From positions 29,874,155 to 29,938,154 of the forward strand of contig JAMXBB010000011.1 in NCBI GenBank assembly GCA_024138015.1: a stretch of 64,000 nucleotides of DNA, read 5' to 3'. Both the position numbers and the translations under genes were made by a program. This stretch comes from Lumnitzera littorea. Taxonomy: Eukaryota > Streptophyta > Magnoliopsida > Myrtales > Combretaceae. Shown in pieces: positions 53,906 to 64,000 of the stretch (position 1 is the first letter of the stretch; each line of letters opens with the position of its first letter). Under the pieces are notes generated by a model. It made no database searches, was not told the origin of the DNA, and saw nothing but the letters and a program-made list of their open reading frames with translations.

Positions 53906-55685
53906 GCATCGCATGGAATAAAAAAAAGAGAACATCATTGACTCTCTCATCTCCAACCCAAAAAATCAACAACAAACAACCACTTGACCCCATCTCTCTT
54001 GCAACCACACAATAGCAAGAGATAGTGCGATTGATCCCCACGCAACAGCAAGCCATCCAACCCTTTCTCACAACCACCATCCTCATCCCAATTCACAAAC
54101 CATTGCTTGAAGCAAACAACATTATCCCCAGTAGTAAGTCCACGCCAGTCACTGAAGCTATGAAGAGCTACGACGTTCAATTTCATCCTCCATACATGCT
54201 TACTCACACAATGACCAAACTCTACGCCACCAAAGTGCTCTCAACGACCAGGCTAACACCCAAACAACATACACGTTGAATAGGCCAGATCACATCTTAA
54301 CGACAACCATACAACCCGGCCCGTACACTTCACAATAGCATCCAGCTCACACTCGGTACAAGTTCCTTGCCCGACTTCACGACGACAAGTCACAATTGCG
54401 CACGAATAACTCCTTTTGTAATCCACAGCACGGCCGCTGCAACAACTACATACACGAATCCACGCTCCAAGCATGTCATTGTCCACAACAGAATAGTAGC
54501 TACCCATCCTCTAAACACGCAGTACGGTTACTTCGTAGTAGTCCATAGAACGTCGCTGACTCTACTGCTCCGTCCACACCAAACCCCAATCACAACAGCA
54601 AGTGCACAAATAACCGTGATAACCCAATCAACATTAACTATAACTCTACTCTCACCTGAGCAGCACATGCCTAGAGTACACCAACCAACCGCATTACACC
54701 GCTAGCCGCAAACAACCGCGCACGAGCACTCCCATCAACCACACGTAATCAGGTAGTTCCATTATTGGTTAGTATATGTTCGTTTTTATTTGATTATTAT
54801 TATATTATTATAATGTTATTAGTTCATTAGTTATTTAATAGCATATATATTATATATGTAAATGTCTTAGTTTAGGAAACTTTAATATTAGTTTTTATAT
54901 TAAGTATGTTTCTTAATATTGTTAATTTATTTAGGTGGATATTTGTTTAGTAGTAATAATGTGTATATATACCTATATATATTGGTCTAGAAATTTTTTA
55001 GGATTAGTTTTTTTCAAGATTCCTCACTTAGAAAATCAATTTTTTAAAAGTAAAAATTAATATAATTTTTAAAATGTTTTAGAGAGTTTTTTTTTTTTAT
55101 CACTTACAAGTTAGGAGCCTTTAGATTATTTTTAAAAATGAATAGAATCAATTAAAACATAAACTCGACCAATTTTTTTTTTTCAAAATTAAAATCAACC
55201 AACACAATAAAGTTTTTCAAAAGAACTACAATCGTCTGATCGTAGCTAGTGAGTACGTAGATACCTTCGAGGCAATGATAAAATTTATAAAAACTTAGGT
55301 TCTTTTTTTCTTTTAGTTTTATTTTCTTAAAAATATATAAAAAAATATTATAATTTGAAGAATAAACCTAATTACGATAAATAAATAGTAATACCCATTA
55401 TAGTTTAATAGGTTAGCCCCAGAATTCAAAATCCTCTAGTTTTTCATTCGAATTGAAATCAAAAATCGGTAATCAAATCGTAGTCAATCCACTCAATTGA
55501 TTATGATTCCTTTTCTTTTTCCTGACACCTGTTGAATGGTAACTTCAAAATTTTTTCTAAATAAAAGACTAGAATTTCCCAATTTCTTTAGTCAATGATT
55601 AATATTAAATGAGTTAGAATTTATTGTTAATTGGAAAATAGGAAATTAAATTAAAATAAGAAAACTGAATTTTAGGTTTGACAGT

Positions 55686-55703
55686 TTGGCGACTCCATTG
55701 GGG
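55686..55703 (+). other. Primer-binding site of element D (tRNA-Arg type)
   Basis: TTGGCGACTCCATTGGGG starts two bases after the LTR, the same spacing as in C. The TGGCGACTCC core is the tRNA-Arg-complementary site known from Ogre elements. Confidence 0.85.
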
Positions 55704-56277
55704 ACCGCCATTAAGAAGGCTAACCACTAAACTTTACTGAAATTAGGATTATTTTTCAAAAACAAAAAATATTCGAGCTAATCATCATTTTACCTTATCC
55801 GATTTTTTTATTTTGGTGTATACTAACATGTGTGCTGCAGCTTATCTAAGGAGTAGTTTTAGGGTTTTATTTTATTTCATTTTATTATCCGTATCATAAA
55901 TGCATGGTAGATACGGTCAAAACCATATCGTCTTAGGACCTTAGAGGGGGGCCATTGTGTAAGCTTCCGATGTTGTGGGGCAACCACCTTCCAAGGCTAA
56001 TCAAGCTACCCCACTCAAGTTCAAATGTGACCACAGATCTATTGCTTTAAAAAAATGCAGTGGTTATAGAACTTAAGGACCTTTAAAACCTACCAGTTGT
56101 ATCACATGAAAACCTTTTTTCAAAATTCACGAGAACCCATGGTGTGGCAAACCAAAATGAACAAGGGCAATTGTGAAGTTATAGTCATAATATTTCCCTG
56201 TAAATAATTTATAATAATTTTATGTAAAGTTTAGAATAGGTTGTGATTGTAAGTTTGATTTTTTTTTTTACATAGGC
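55704..56277 (+). other. 5' leader of element D
   Basis: Non-coding. The part 55905-56110 aligns with the leader of C (GGACCTTAG, CCATTGTGTAAGC, the hairpin at 55975-56014, AACTTAAGGACC). The last bases before ORF1 are a T run followed by ACATAG, which would also serve as a 3' splice site. Confidence 0.7.
55975..56014 (+). other. Conserved leader hairpin in element D
   Basis: GTGGGG (55975-55980) pairs with CCCCAC (56009-56014) around a 28-base loop. It is the counterpart of the 7-bp stem in C at 36499-36540. Confidence 0.6.
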
Positions 56278-57695
56278 ATGGCCAGATCAAGTCAAGAGCC
56301 CTTTCAAGAAATTCATGTCCACCCACCACATTGGCCTCAAAGATTACTCCAAATGTGGTTTCGACTCTTCAGCCCAAATAAGTAGGAGTTTATCAAGAAC
56401 AAGATTTGGCCTATCTTCTCTCTGCAAAATATCCCCGTGAACATCACTTTAGTATGGGCCTTAGTCTATCTATGGGACCCCAAATCCATCAGTTTCTATT
56501 TGGGCCCACATCAACTAAGCCCAACCTTAGAAGAATACTCGCAATTGTTGTGGGCCCCTGCTATCACAGATGATGTCTATGTCCTAAACTTAGAAGTTGT
56601 AGCACTAAAGATCTTTAGCAAATTGTTAAGAGTCAGAAAAACCGACATAGGAAAGACCATTCGATTGGAGGATGTCATAGACTGGTTTTCTACTGAATTG
56701 AAGCATAGAGATAAACGAGAGATTTTTTGTGTAAACTTGGAAGCATGGCACTAGCGCTGAGCCAACGCTTTTATATTGGTGGTCTTCAATAATATATTGT
56801 TCCCTGATGAAAGACGTTGAGTCCACTTCAAAGTTACAGAAATCCTAACCCAATTTCTTAAAGGAAAAACATATGTCCCAGCCCTCCTGGCTGAGCAAAT
56901 CCGATCACTGAATCATCTTAAGAAGAAGAAACAAGGAGATCTAAAGACTAATATGGTTCTACTTATAGTCTGGTTCGTCAACCATATGAGAAGTTACCAA
57001 CTAGATTTCATCGGGCTAAGTTTACTTAGCAATATGATCTCATCAATTCTTTTAAAGAAAGAATTGAGCTGCCAAAAGATATAACTAGCCACTACTAAGT
57101 CCAATACATTTAGAGTATGAAAGCACAAGAACTACTATGGATGCCCAGGTGGTTTGCAAGCAAGGAAATGATAAGAGGATGTGAAGATTTTAAGGCAATA
57201 CCCCTGATCGGCTTCAACCTCTGCACCAAATACATCCCAACCAATGGACTCATTCAAAACATGATCCCCAAAGCCTCATTAGAAGCCGTCTCATTGGAAT
57301 TTCATGACCTTAGCATGTTAGTAGCTAACAAAGTGGCCGATAAAGTAGCCAAGCTCCCAAGTGTCTAAGCTCTTTGGTGCACAAGAAAGACTACCCCTAC
57401 CACTAAGGGGATAGTAAGTAGGAGCCAGATAACCAGAGGACTTCTTTATCGCCAGCTAAAGAAGCTGAAAGATATGGAAGACAACAAGGAGAAGTGAGAA
57501 GTCCATGTCGAAGCCGAACCCGAGAAAACAAGTAAAAGAGAGCAAGAGCTAAAGAATCGCTGCAAAGAATACAATCAGAAGATAAAAGCATTAGAAGTAC
57601 AGTTGAAGAGGACTAGAGGCAAGGAAGAAGAGGCTCCTAAGATCCGAAAGAGGAAGAAGACTAAAGATGAGCTCACTAGCAAGATTAGAATTTAG
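56278..57695 (+). pseudogene. Element D ORF1 (Ogre-type extra ORF)
   Basis: Start ATG at 56278 (MARSSQEPFQEIHVH), aligned with the start of ORF1 in C; stop TAG at 57693-57695. Shared motifs with C: EIHVH, KNKIWPIFSLQNIPVNITLV, LGPHQLSPTLEEYSQLLWAP, VPALLAEQIRSLNHLKKK, FKAIPLIGFNLCTKYIPTNG and PKASLEAVSLEFHD. A basic, coiled-coil-like tail (EEEAPKIRKRKKTKDEL) ends it. It fits the plant DUF7745-type domain; function unknown. Stops and frameshifts interrupt it, and the longest open piece is 105 codons. Confidence 0.85.
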
Positions 57696-58007
57696 ATTTT
57701 AGGCTCTTTTAATGTTTTCTTTCTTTAGAAATCCTTTTTCAAATAGAATAAGCGATGTAAAGCTTCACAATTGCAAAAATTAATAAAAATTAGTTAGGTT
57801 TTGCCACATCAAAGGTATCTTGCTAATTCTTAATTTTTATTGCATTCTTGTGCTGTACATCCTACATTTGTATATTTAATAACCTTTTCTTAGAAAAATG
57901 TAATATATGCTAACCCTTTATTTAGTTTTCACAGTTAAATTCTCAAGATAGCTCCTAAATATCAACAGTTTTAGAGTAGTCCGATTAGAACACGGACCTA
58001 GACCAAG
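57696..58007 (+). other. Spacer between ORF1 and gag in element D
   Basis: About 310 bases, A/T-rich, with no conserved frame. It corresponds in position to 34446-34723 of C. Confidence 0.6.
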
Positions 58008-59340
58008 ATGGCCACCACTCAAGGAGATGACGGAGAACCCAAGATCAATGATCCCTCCGAGCTAAGGTTCCATTCCATAGAAAGGGCTATGGAGAAGATG
58101 GCAGAACAAATGAGCTTCCTAGCAGACAGCATCGCTTTGCTGCAAACTACAACACCAGCTAATGAAGAAAGCTCTAAGGCTCATTATGAGAAGAATACGT
58201 AGGCACCCAAAGTAAAGCATGAATATCCAAAAGACCCATTTGAGTCAAAAGGAGTTTACCCCAAAGTCAACCCAACCTTCGAACCTGACACATATGTGGC
58301 CCAAGATCGGCTAACCAAGGGCCTAACACAGACAACTTGAAAGAACGACAAAAGAAACTAATACAATAGATAGCTAAGAAGATGAAATCACTGGCAGGGT
58401 ATGATGGATTTGAATAGGCGAAGATCACCAAGTTTTCTACATATGACATCGGTGCATTACCTGAGAAATTTAAGGTATTAAAATTTGAAAAGTATAACGG
58501 GACGGGCTACCCCAAGCTTCATACCAAGTTGTACATCAGGAAGATGGGTAAATATGTCCAATATGATTTACTCATGGTACAAACGTTCCAAGATAGTTTG
58601 ACAGGATCGCCCTTGACTTAGTATGCCCAATAAGATCTAAACCAGATAAATACATGGGAGAAACTTAATGGAGCATTTTATGAGTAATATAAGTTCAATG
58701 TAAAAGTAGATCTGACCATGATGGATTTGGTCGCCTTATGCAAGAAGAACGGTGAATCATTCAAGGAGTATGCTCAAAGATGGAGGTCCTTAGCTACAAG
58801 GATATCTATTCCTACTACTAAGAAGGAGCACGCTTCAACTTTCATTAATACCTTGGAAAGGCCTTATTTCTCCCATCTCATCGGGCAAGTCTCGTCTAGT
58901 TTTGCTGAAGTGGTAATAGCAAGGTGTAGGATTGAAAGCATCGTCTCTTCTAGCAAGCTTCAAGAGCCAGCAAATAGAAGGCCACTAGTTTAATGTTCTG
59001 GTCCTAAACCAGTGGGCAACAAGCCTAAAGAATCTATGGTCAACATGGTAAATTCAAATGCCAGATCAAACGCTCAAGCTACCTTCAGAATGAATCCTCC
59101 TTTGACTCAACAACAGTTCTGGGACCAGCCTCAAGCTAACAAAACCTTTAGACAATTTACCAAGATACCGATCCCCTTAAGTTAAGTTTTTGAGAAGTTG
59201 CGAAAGGATAATTTAATAAGGTACAAACGTCCTAGTGATCGGTACCGGCCGAAAATCTTTGCCCCTACAGTAAAGTGTGAATATCATTATGGGCAAGTGG
59301 GGCTTTCGACTAATGCTTGTTAGTGACTGAGGAACAGAAT
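58008..59340 (+). pseudogene. Element D gag
   Basis: ATG at 58008 in ACCAAGATGGCC context (MATTQGDDGEPKI). The coiled segment SELRFHSIERAMEKMAEQM and SFLADSIALLQ aligns with C. Then KFKVLKFEKYNGTGYPKLHT, NTWEKLNGAFYE, LTMMDLVALCKKNGESFKEY, AQRWRSLATRISIP and TFINTLERPYFSHLIGQVSS. The zinc-knuckle-like CEYHYGQVGLSTNAC near 59277 lacks the His of the GH step (GL). Stops at several CAA/CAG/TGG positions. Confidence 0.92.
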
Positions 59341-60787
59341 TCAGGACCTGATAGATGAAAGGACAGTGCAGTTAGATTTTGTAGAAGCCTCGGCTCCTAA
59401 CATTAACAATAATCCCTTACCTAACTATGGGCCGATGATTGGTATGATTTTTTATGACTATACCGTCAACGTCATTAGTTCAGATAAGAAACCTAAGGTT
59501 TGTGAGTTCTATACCAGCGAACAGGCTCCAAAAGCAAAGAGTTACACATTTCACGTACCGTTGGCACCAGAAAATTACAAGGCTACCCCATTTAACTATC
59601 ACATAATAAATCAGGAGAAACCAAGTCTTCTGGTAAGGGGGATTACTCGATCGAGAAGGATTTACCACCTAAGAGAAGAGCATGAGAGGAAGGCCATACT
59701 GGGGGAATCGAATGATAAAACAAAGACCGAATATGTTGAAGGGCTATCAACCTTTACCAAGATGATCAAATCAAGTGAGTACAAGATCATGGACCAACTC
59801 AATAAGACTCCTGCACAAATATCATTAATGAGCTTGTTGATCATATATGAACCACAAAGGGAAGCTTTCTTTCACACTTTAAAGGAGGTAAAGGTCCCTC
59901 ATGAAATTCCAACTAAAAAGATGGGACTAGTCATTAATTCCGTCCTTGCCATGGATTAAATTTCTTTTTCAGCTAAAGAATTAGGCAATGAAGGGGAATA
60001 AGCATACAAAACCACTCTTTATCATGGTAAGGAGTAACGATATAATTATTACCAGATTACTCATTGACAATGGATCATCATTGAACGTCTGTCCACTCGT
60101 TACCTTGGATTTGCTGGGCATCGACACATTTGCAATTAAGCCTTCTTCCACAATAGTTAGGGCATTTGATGGTTCCAGAAAAGAGATTATAAGGGAGATA
60201 AATTTATCCATGAATATTGGCCCTCAGCACTTCATTATTCGATTCCAGGTCATGGACATTCCAAGATCTTTCCACTTACTGTTAGGAAGACCTTGGATAC
60301 ACGCAGTAGGGGCCATACCCTCAAGCTTGCACCAAAAGCTGAAGTTTATCTCAAATGGCTAGGTGATTACAATTCTGGGAGATCAAGATTATGAAATTTA
60401 TAAGGAAACAGCCATACCCTACATAAGAAGTGAAGGATAAGAAGAGTTGGACTTATAGATGTTTGAAGAAGTAAGCATGATTACTAGTCCCAAGAGAGAA
60501 GAAGATAGAAGAATAGAATTTAAGGAAGGCCAAATCGGTACCTATGGCCTTGGCTACAAACCCACCCCGATAGAAGAATTCCAGAAGAAACAAGCGATGG
60601 GCAAGAGAGGCGGCAGATTATACCATGCCCTAATAACCTTCCCGCCACTAGTTGAGACATTCATATGAGTAGAGACTCAAGCCCTAGAATCTGTCAATGA
60701 AGGATCGATAAGCTCACCACATAAGTCCCAGCACCATTTGAGTAACTAATTCTCCATCCCGATGAATGGCAATAGGTCTTCCCCAGG
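59341..60787 (+). pseudogene. Element D protease region
   Basis: A 197-codon open segment (59366-59959) links gag to protease (VQLDFVEASAPNINNNPLPN, KPSLLVRGITRSRRIYHLRE). A frameshift near 59990 leads to the protease: RLLIDNGSSLNVCPLVTLDL with the active site, VRAFDGSRKEIIREI and LLLGRPWIHAVGAIPSSLHQ. A further segment (60459-60668) and SIPMNGNRSSPG lead to the intron donor at 60788. This matches the C protease closely. Confidence 0.93.
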
Positions 60788-60964
60788 GTAAAGAGTGACC
60801 CGTAGTTAGTATTTTTTGAATTTTTATTTTCAATAATCATCGTTCCAAATGTATCATTAAACCTTTCATCAAAAAATATTAGTTAGCCCTTTTGTCTCAT
60901 TTGAGATTCACTTCCATTCATTCAATAAAATCTTAGTTCATTTATTTCCTTCGTTTTGTTACAG
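60788..60964 (+). other. Presumed Ogre-type intron between protease and RT (element D)
   Basis: Donor CAGG/GTAAAG at 60788, acceptor CCTTCGTTTTGTTACAG ending at 60964; 177 bases, T-rich with stops in all frames. It lies between protease and RT sequence, exactly where Ogre elements carry an intron. The donor context is the same as in C. Confidence 0.65.
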
Positions 60965-62640
60965 TTCTCTCTTGCTTACATGCATTTTTCTTTATACACT
61001 TTGCCCAAATCCAATAAACCGAACAAAAACCAAGAATACCTTACATAGTTAGAAAATGAGAATATTGATATCTCTTCTGACCCTACTAGGTTACTCGTTG
61101 GGAGTAATGTCGATGACCACAATAATATCCAAGAGGAATGGCAAAAACACCAACTAGGTAGAATTACTATTGATGAACTGATTTAAACAAATAATGTAGG
61201 GAGTGAAGATAATCCTAAGAATCTAAAAATTGAAGGAAGTCTAAATGAGAAACAAAAAACAAAGATGATTACGTTGTTGGCTAAATATCAAGATGTGTTT
61301 GCTTAGTCATATGAGGACATGCTAAGGTTAGACCCGTCAATCATGGTACACCAATTACCCATACAAGAAGATGCCAAGCCAAAAAAGCAAAAATTAAGGA
61401 GATTTCAACATGATGTCCTATTGAAAATCAAGGAAGAAGTTAAGAAACTACTAGATGTTGGATTCATTGGGGTGTCCAACTACCTACAATGGGTAGCCAA
61501 TATTGTTCTAGTAATGAAGATGAATGGGAAGGTTAGAGTGTATGTAGACTTTCGAGATCTTAACCAGGCAACGCCTAAAGATAATTTTCCATTGCCTTAC
61601 ATTGATGTCTTGGTGGATAATATGGCTGGGAACCATCTATTCTCATTTATGGATGGTTTCTCGTGATACAATCAAATTTGGATGTCTGAAGAGGATAAGA
61701 CTAAGAAAACTTAGGGTACATTTTGCTATAAAGTGATGCCATTTGGGCCCAAAAATGCAGGGGCAACGTATCAAAGGGCAATGGTTGCAATCTTTCATGA
61801 TATGATGCACAAGGAGATAGAAGTATATATTGATGATATGATTGCAAAACCCAGGGAAGAGGAAGATCACTTAGAAAACTTGAGGAAGCTGTTTAACAGA
61901 TTAAGGAAGTTCCAACTGAAGTTGAATCTGAAGAAGTGCACTTTTAGAATGACGTCAGGAAAATTGTTGGCATTCATAGTTAGCTAAAGGGGTATCGAAG
62001 TCGATCCTGATAAAGCCAAAGCCATAATTGACATGCCTCCTCCTTACACAATCAAAGAAGTATGAGGGTTACTAGGTCATCTGAATTATACAGCTCGATT
62101 CATATCTCAGCTAACAAACAAATGCCGCCCTCTGTTCAAATTATTGAAAAAGAATGCAAGGGTCAACTAGGATGAGGAATGTAAGGAAGCCTTCACAAAA
62201 ATTAAAGAGTATCTTATGAATCCGCCAGTATTAGTGACACTTAGGCCGGCAAAGCCATTATTCATGTACCTGACCATATCGCCCGAATCCATAGGGTTCG
62301 TGCTTGGTCAGAAGGATGAAGAAGGGAAAGAGCGGGCAGTTTATTATTTGAGCAAGAAGTTTACAGAAGGGGAGCAAAACTACTCAGAAGCTAAAAGAAC
62401 CTATTGTGCATTGGTTTGGGTCATGCATTGGCTCAGACAATACACACTTTACTACCAAATCGAGTTAATAACACAACATGACCCCTTGAAGTATTTAGCA
62501 AAAAAACCGACCCTCATTAGTAGAGTTTCGAAGTGGCAGATGTTGTTGTCAAAATTTGACATCAAATATGTAAACCAAAGCTCAGTCAAGGGGCAAGCCT
62601 TGGTAGATCAATTAGCGAAGAGTCCCCTTGATGATACCCT
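60965..62640 (+). pseudogene. Element D reverse transcriptase and RNase H
   Basis: After a linker (SEDNPKNLKIEGSLNEKQ) comes RT: GFIGVSNYLQWVANIVLVMK, NGKVRVYVDFRDLNQATPKD, NFPLPYIDVLVDNMAGNH, then a short deletion near 61710 that removes a few residues before GTFCYKVMPFGPKNAGATYQ. The catalytic box is YIDD at 61826-61837 (both Asp kept). RNase H: PPVLVTLRPAKPLFMYLTIS, ERAVYYLSKKFTEGEQNYSE and TYCALVWVMHWLRQYTLYYQ. Stops occur at FSXYNQI, VSXRGIEVD and others. The longest open piece is 145 codons. Confidence 0.94.
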
Positions 62641-63240
62641 TCAAGAAGCATGAGTCGAGTTTCCTGATGAAAATATCTTAGTAGTAGAAAGTGGTCCCAA
62701 TAGCAAAGCAGTTAAGAAATCCTCAGGTTGGAAAATGTTCTTTAATGGAGTAACTAATGTATCTGGATGTAGAATTGGGGCAATTCTAGTGTCCCCTGAA
62801 GGTACACAATTCCCGTTGGCCGTAAGACTGACTTTCCCGTATACTAATAATATTGCAGAATATGAGGCATGTATTTTAGGACTTAAAATTGTTTTGTTTA
62901 AGGAGATACGGGAATTAGAGGTATACGAAGATTCTTCGTTGATCATAGGCTAGGCTCGAGGTGAATATAAGACGAAAGACCCCGAGTTAGTACCTTACCA
63001 CCAACACTTGGCCCAGCTGATGACTAAGTTTGGAAAAATTACCTTTACGTACGTACCAAGGGTTCAGAATCAATTCGCTGATGCTCTCACTACTTTGGCA
63101 TCCATGATCCAAATATCGAGAGGAGTAGAGATTCAGCCACTTAAGATTGAAATTGAAGAAAAGCCTACTTTCTGTTTGGCAATGGAAAGTTCATGTGATG
63201 AAAAGCCTTGGTATTATGACATCAAAACATTCTTATAACA
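62641..63240 (+). pseudogene. Element D second RNase H (archaeal-type) domain
   Basis: WKMFFNGVTNVSGCRIGAIL starts the core; the first catalytic position is Asn (AAT at 62744-62746), as in C. FPYTNNIAEYEACILGLKIV keeps the Glu. LEVYEDSSLIIG keeps the Asp but with Glu in place of Gly before it. QFADALTTLASMIQ keeps the last Asp. A TAG interrupts it at 62951-62953. Confidence 0.88.
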
Positions 63241-64000
63241 TGGAACATACCCCAAAGAGGCTAAGAAGAAGGATAAGAAGATAATCAGAAGATTGGCTTC
63301 TCAGTACTTGACAAGTGAGTCTACTTTATACCGACGATCATTTGACGGTATGCTTTTACATTGTGTAGATAAGAAAGAGGCAGAGGTGCTAATGAAAGAA
63401 GTGCATAAGAGAGTATGTGGCCCCTACATGAATGGCTACATGCTCACCAAGAAGATCATGAGGATAAGATATTATTGGTTGGCTATAAAAGCAAATTGCA
63501 TCAAACATGTTAGACACTGCCATTTGTGCCAAATCTATGCGAACAAAGTAAATGCTCTACCTCAAGAATTGCATACATTATTTGCACCATGGCCTTTTTT
63601 CTATGTAGGGGATAGACATCATTAGCCTAATCACTCCAAAGGCATCTAACGAGCACCAATTTATACTGGTAGCTATTGATTATTTCACTAAGTGGGTTAA
63701 AGCCTCATCTTACTCTATTGTAATGAAGGAAGTAATGGTTAAGTTCATTCAGAGAGACATACTGGCTCGATACGATACACCAGAGACGATTATTACCAAT
63801 AATGGTACGAACCTGAACAATAAATTGATGTTAGAGTTGTGCCAATAGTTTAGGATCATTCATAGAAAGTTCACTCCTTATCGGCCTCAGATGAACGGAG
63901 TAGTGGAAGCAGCCAACAAAAATATTAAAAGAATTTTTTAGAAGATGGCTATCATATATCGAGATTGGCATGAGATGTTACCGTTTGCACTCATAGCCTA
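63241..64000 (+). pseudogene. Element D integrase, incomplete at the window end
   Basis: IIRRLASQYLTSESTLYRRS, then the zinc region HKRVCGPYMNGYMLTKKI and CIKHVRHCHLCQIYANKV (the second His of C is Tyr here), then a frameshift near 63600 before GIDIISLITPKASNEHQFIL with the first Asp. The second catalytic position reads ETIITNNGTNLNN, Asn in place of Asp. MNGVVEAANKNIKRIF keeps the Glu. The reading runs off at 64000 within FALIA. It is clearly homologous to the integrase of C. Confidence 0.93.

Larger units (their letters stand above)
53283..55683 (+). repeat. 5' LTR of element D (start tentative)
   Basis: About 2.4 kb ending GGTTTGACA, two bases before the primer site. In order it carries a tRNA-like module (53526-53605), a TATA box (about 53898), a G-poor A/C-rich region (53930-54760) and an AT-rich 3' part. 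This order matches the LTRs of C and G, although the ACGT block is not evident. Thr- and Pro-rich open frames at 54025-54279 and 54367-54705 lie in the G-poor part and are not supported as genes. Confidence 0.7.
53283..64000 (+). mobile_element. Element D: Ogre-like (Tat lineage) Ty3/gypsy retrotransposon, cut by the window end
   Basis: Same order as element C but on the + strand: LTR, primer site, leader, ORF1, gag, protease, intron, RT, RNase H, second RNase H, integrase. Proteins are clearly homologous to those of C throughout but diverged, so D is a separate, older insertion of the same or a sister family. The 5' boundary (TGTACAATC at 53283) is inferred from the LTR pattern and cannot be confirmed without the 3' LTR, which lies beyond the window. 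Confidence 0.9.

Noticed and set aside
54025..54705. Two Thr/Pro-rich open frames (84 and 112 codons) as a gene
   Set aside because: They lie in the G-poor part of the D LTR, where stop codons are rare because of composition, and no homologous frame is kept in the C LTR or in G.

Overview
The window is plant nuclear DNA: AT-rich, no operons, and filled by nested, decayed LTR retrotransposons, mainly Ty3/gypsy. I found no intact host gene, rRNA, functional tRNA gene or CRISPR array. Two copies of an Ogre/Tat-type element (extra ORF1 before gag, PR-RT intron, second RNase H domain, tRNA-Arg-type primer site) point to a flowering plant, probably a eudicot; the species cannot be named from this sequence. 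Every coding region is a pseudogene broken by stops and frameshifts, so coding spans are domain-level reconstructions and not usable ORFs.

Layout. 1-3549: AT-rich intergenic DNA with a TA-rich tract. 3550-4720: the 3' stump of a chromodomain-bearing gypsy element (H) and its LTR. 4721-8789: AT-rich intergenic DNA with a long imperfect inverted repeat. 8790-41140: an old gag-only (non-autonomous) element E on the + strand, split by later insertions. Inside E are element A (11149-22335, +, gypsy, LTRs about 0.9 kb, near-matching 5-bp target duplication), which itself contains two solo LTRs: J (14923-18004, duplication AAAAT) and G (18456-21094, duplication ACACC). Also inside E are solo LTR K (22706-23925, duplication GTAGT) and the nearly full-length Ogre-like element C (24713-39527, - strand). 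41141-47126: a second gypsy element B (+). 47127-48290: 3'-UTR-like sequence with a 101-bp tandem array. 48291-52860: a truncated Tat-lineage element F (-). 53283 to the window end: Ogre-like element D (+), cut off inside its integrase.

How the parts work together. In C and D the order is LTR, tRNA-Arg-type primer site, conserved leader with a hairpin, ORF1, gag, protease, short intron, reverse transcriptase, RNase H, second RNase H, integrase, then (visible only in C) a tandem-repeat-rich 3' UTR, polypurine tract and 3' LTR. A and B have the ordinary gypsy order gag, (protease), RT, RNase H, integrase.

Most interesting: an 84-bp, 13-unit array in the 3' UTR of C whose sense strand keeps one open frame; a tRNA-like A-box/B-box module shared by three Ogre-type LTRs; a dense ACGT-motif block in two of those LTRs; a hairpin conserved in the leaders of C and D; and a 30-bp inverted repeat in solo LTR K. 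I see no convincing new non-transposon system. All alignments were done by eye.
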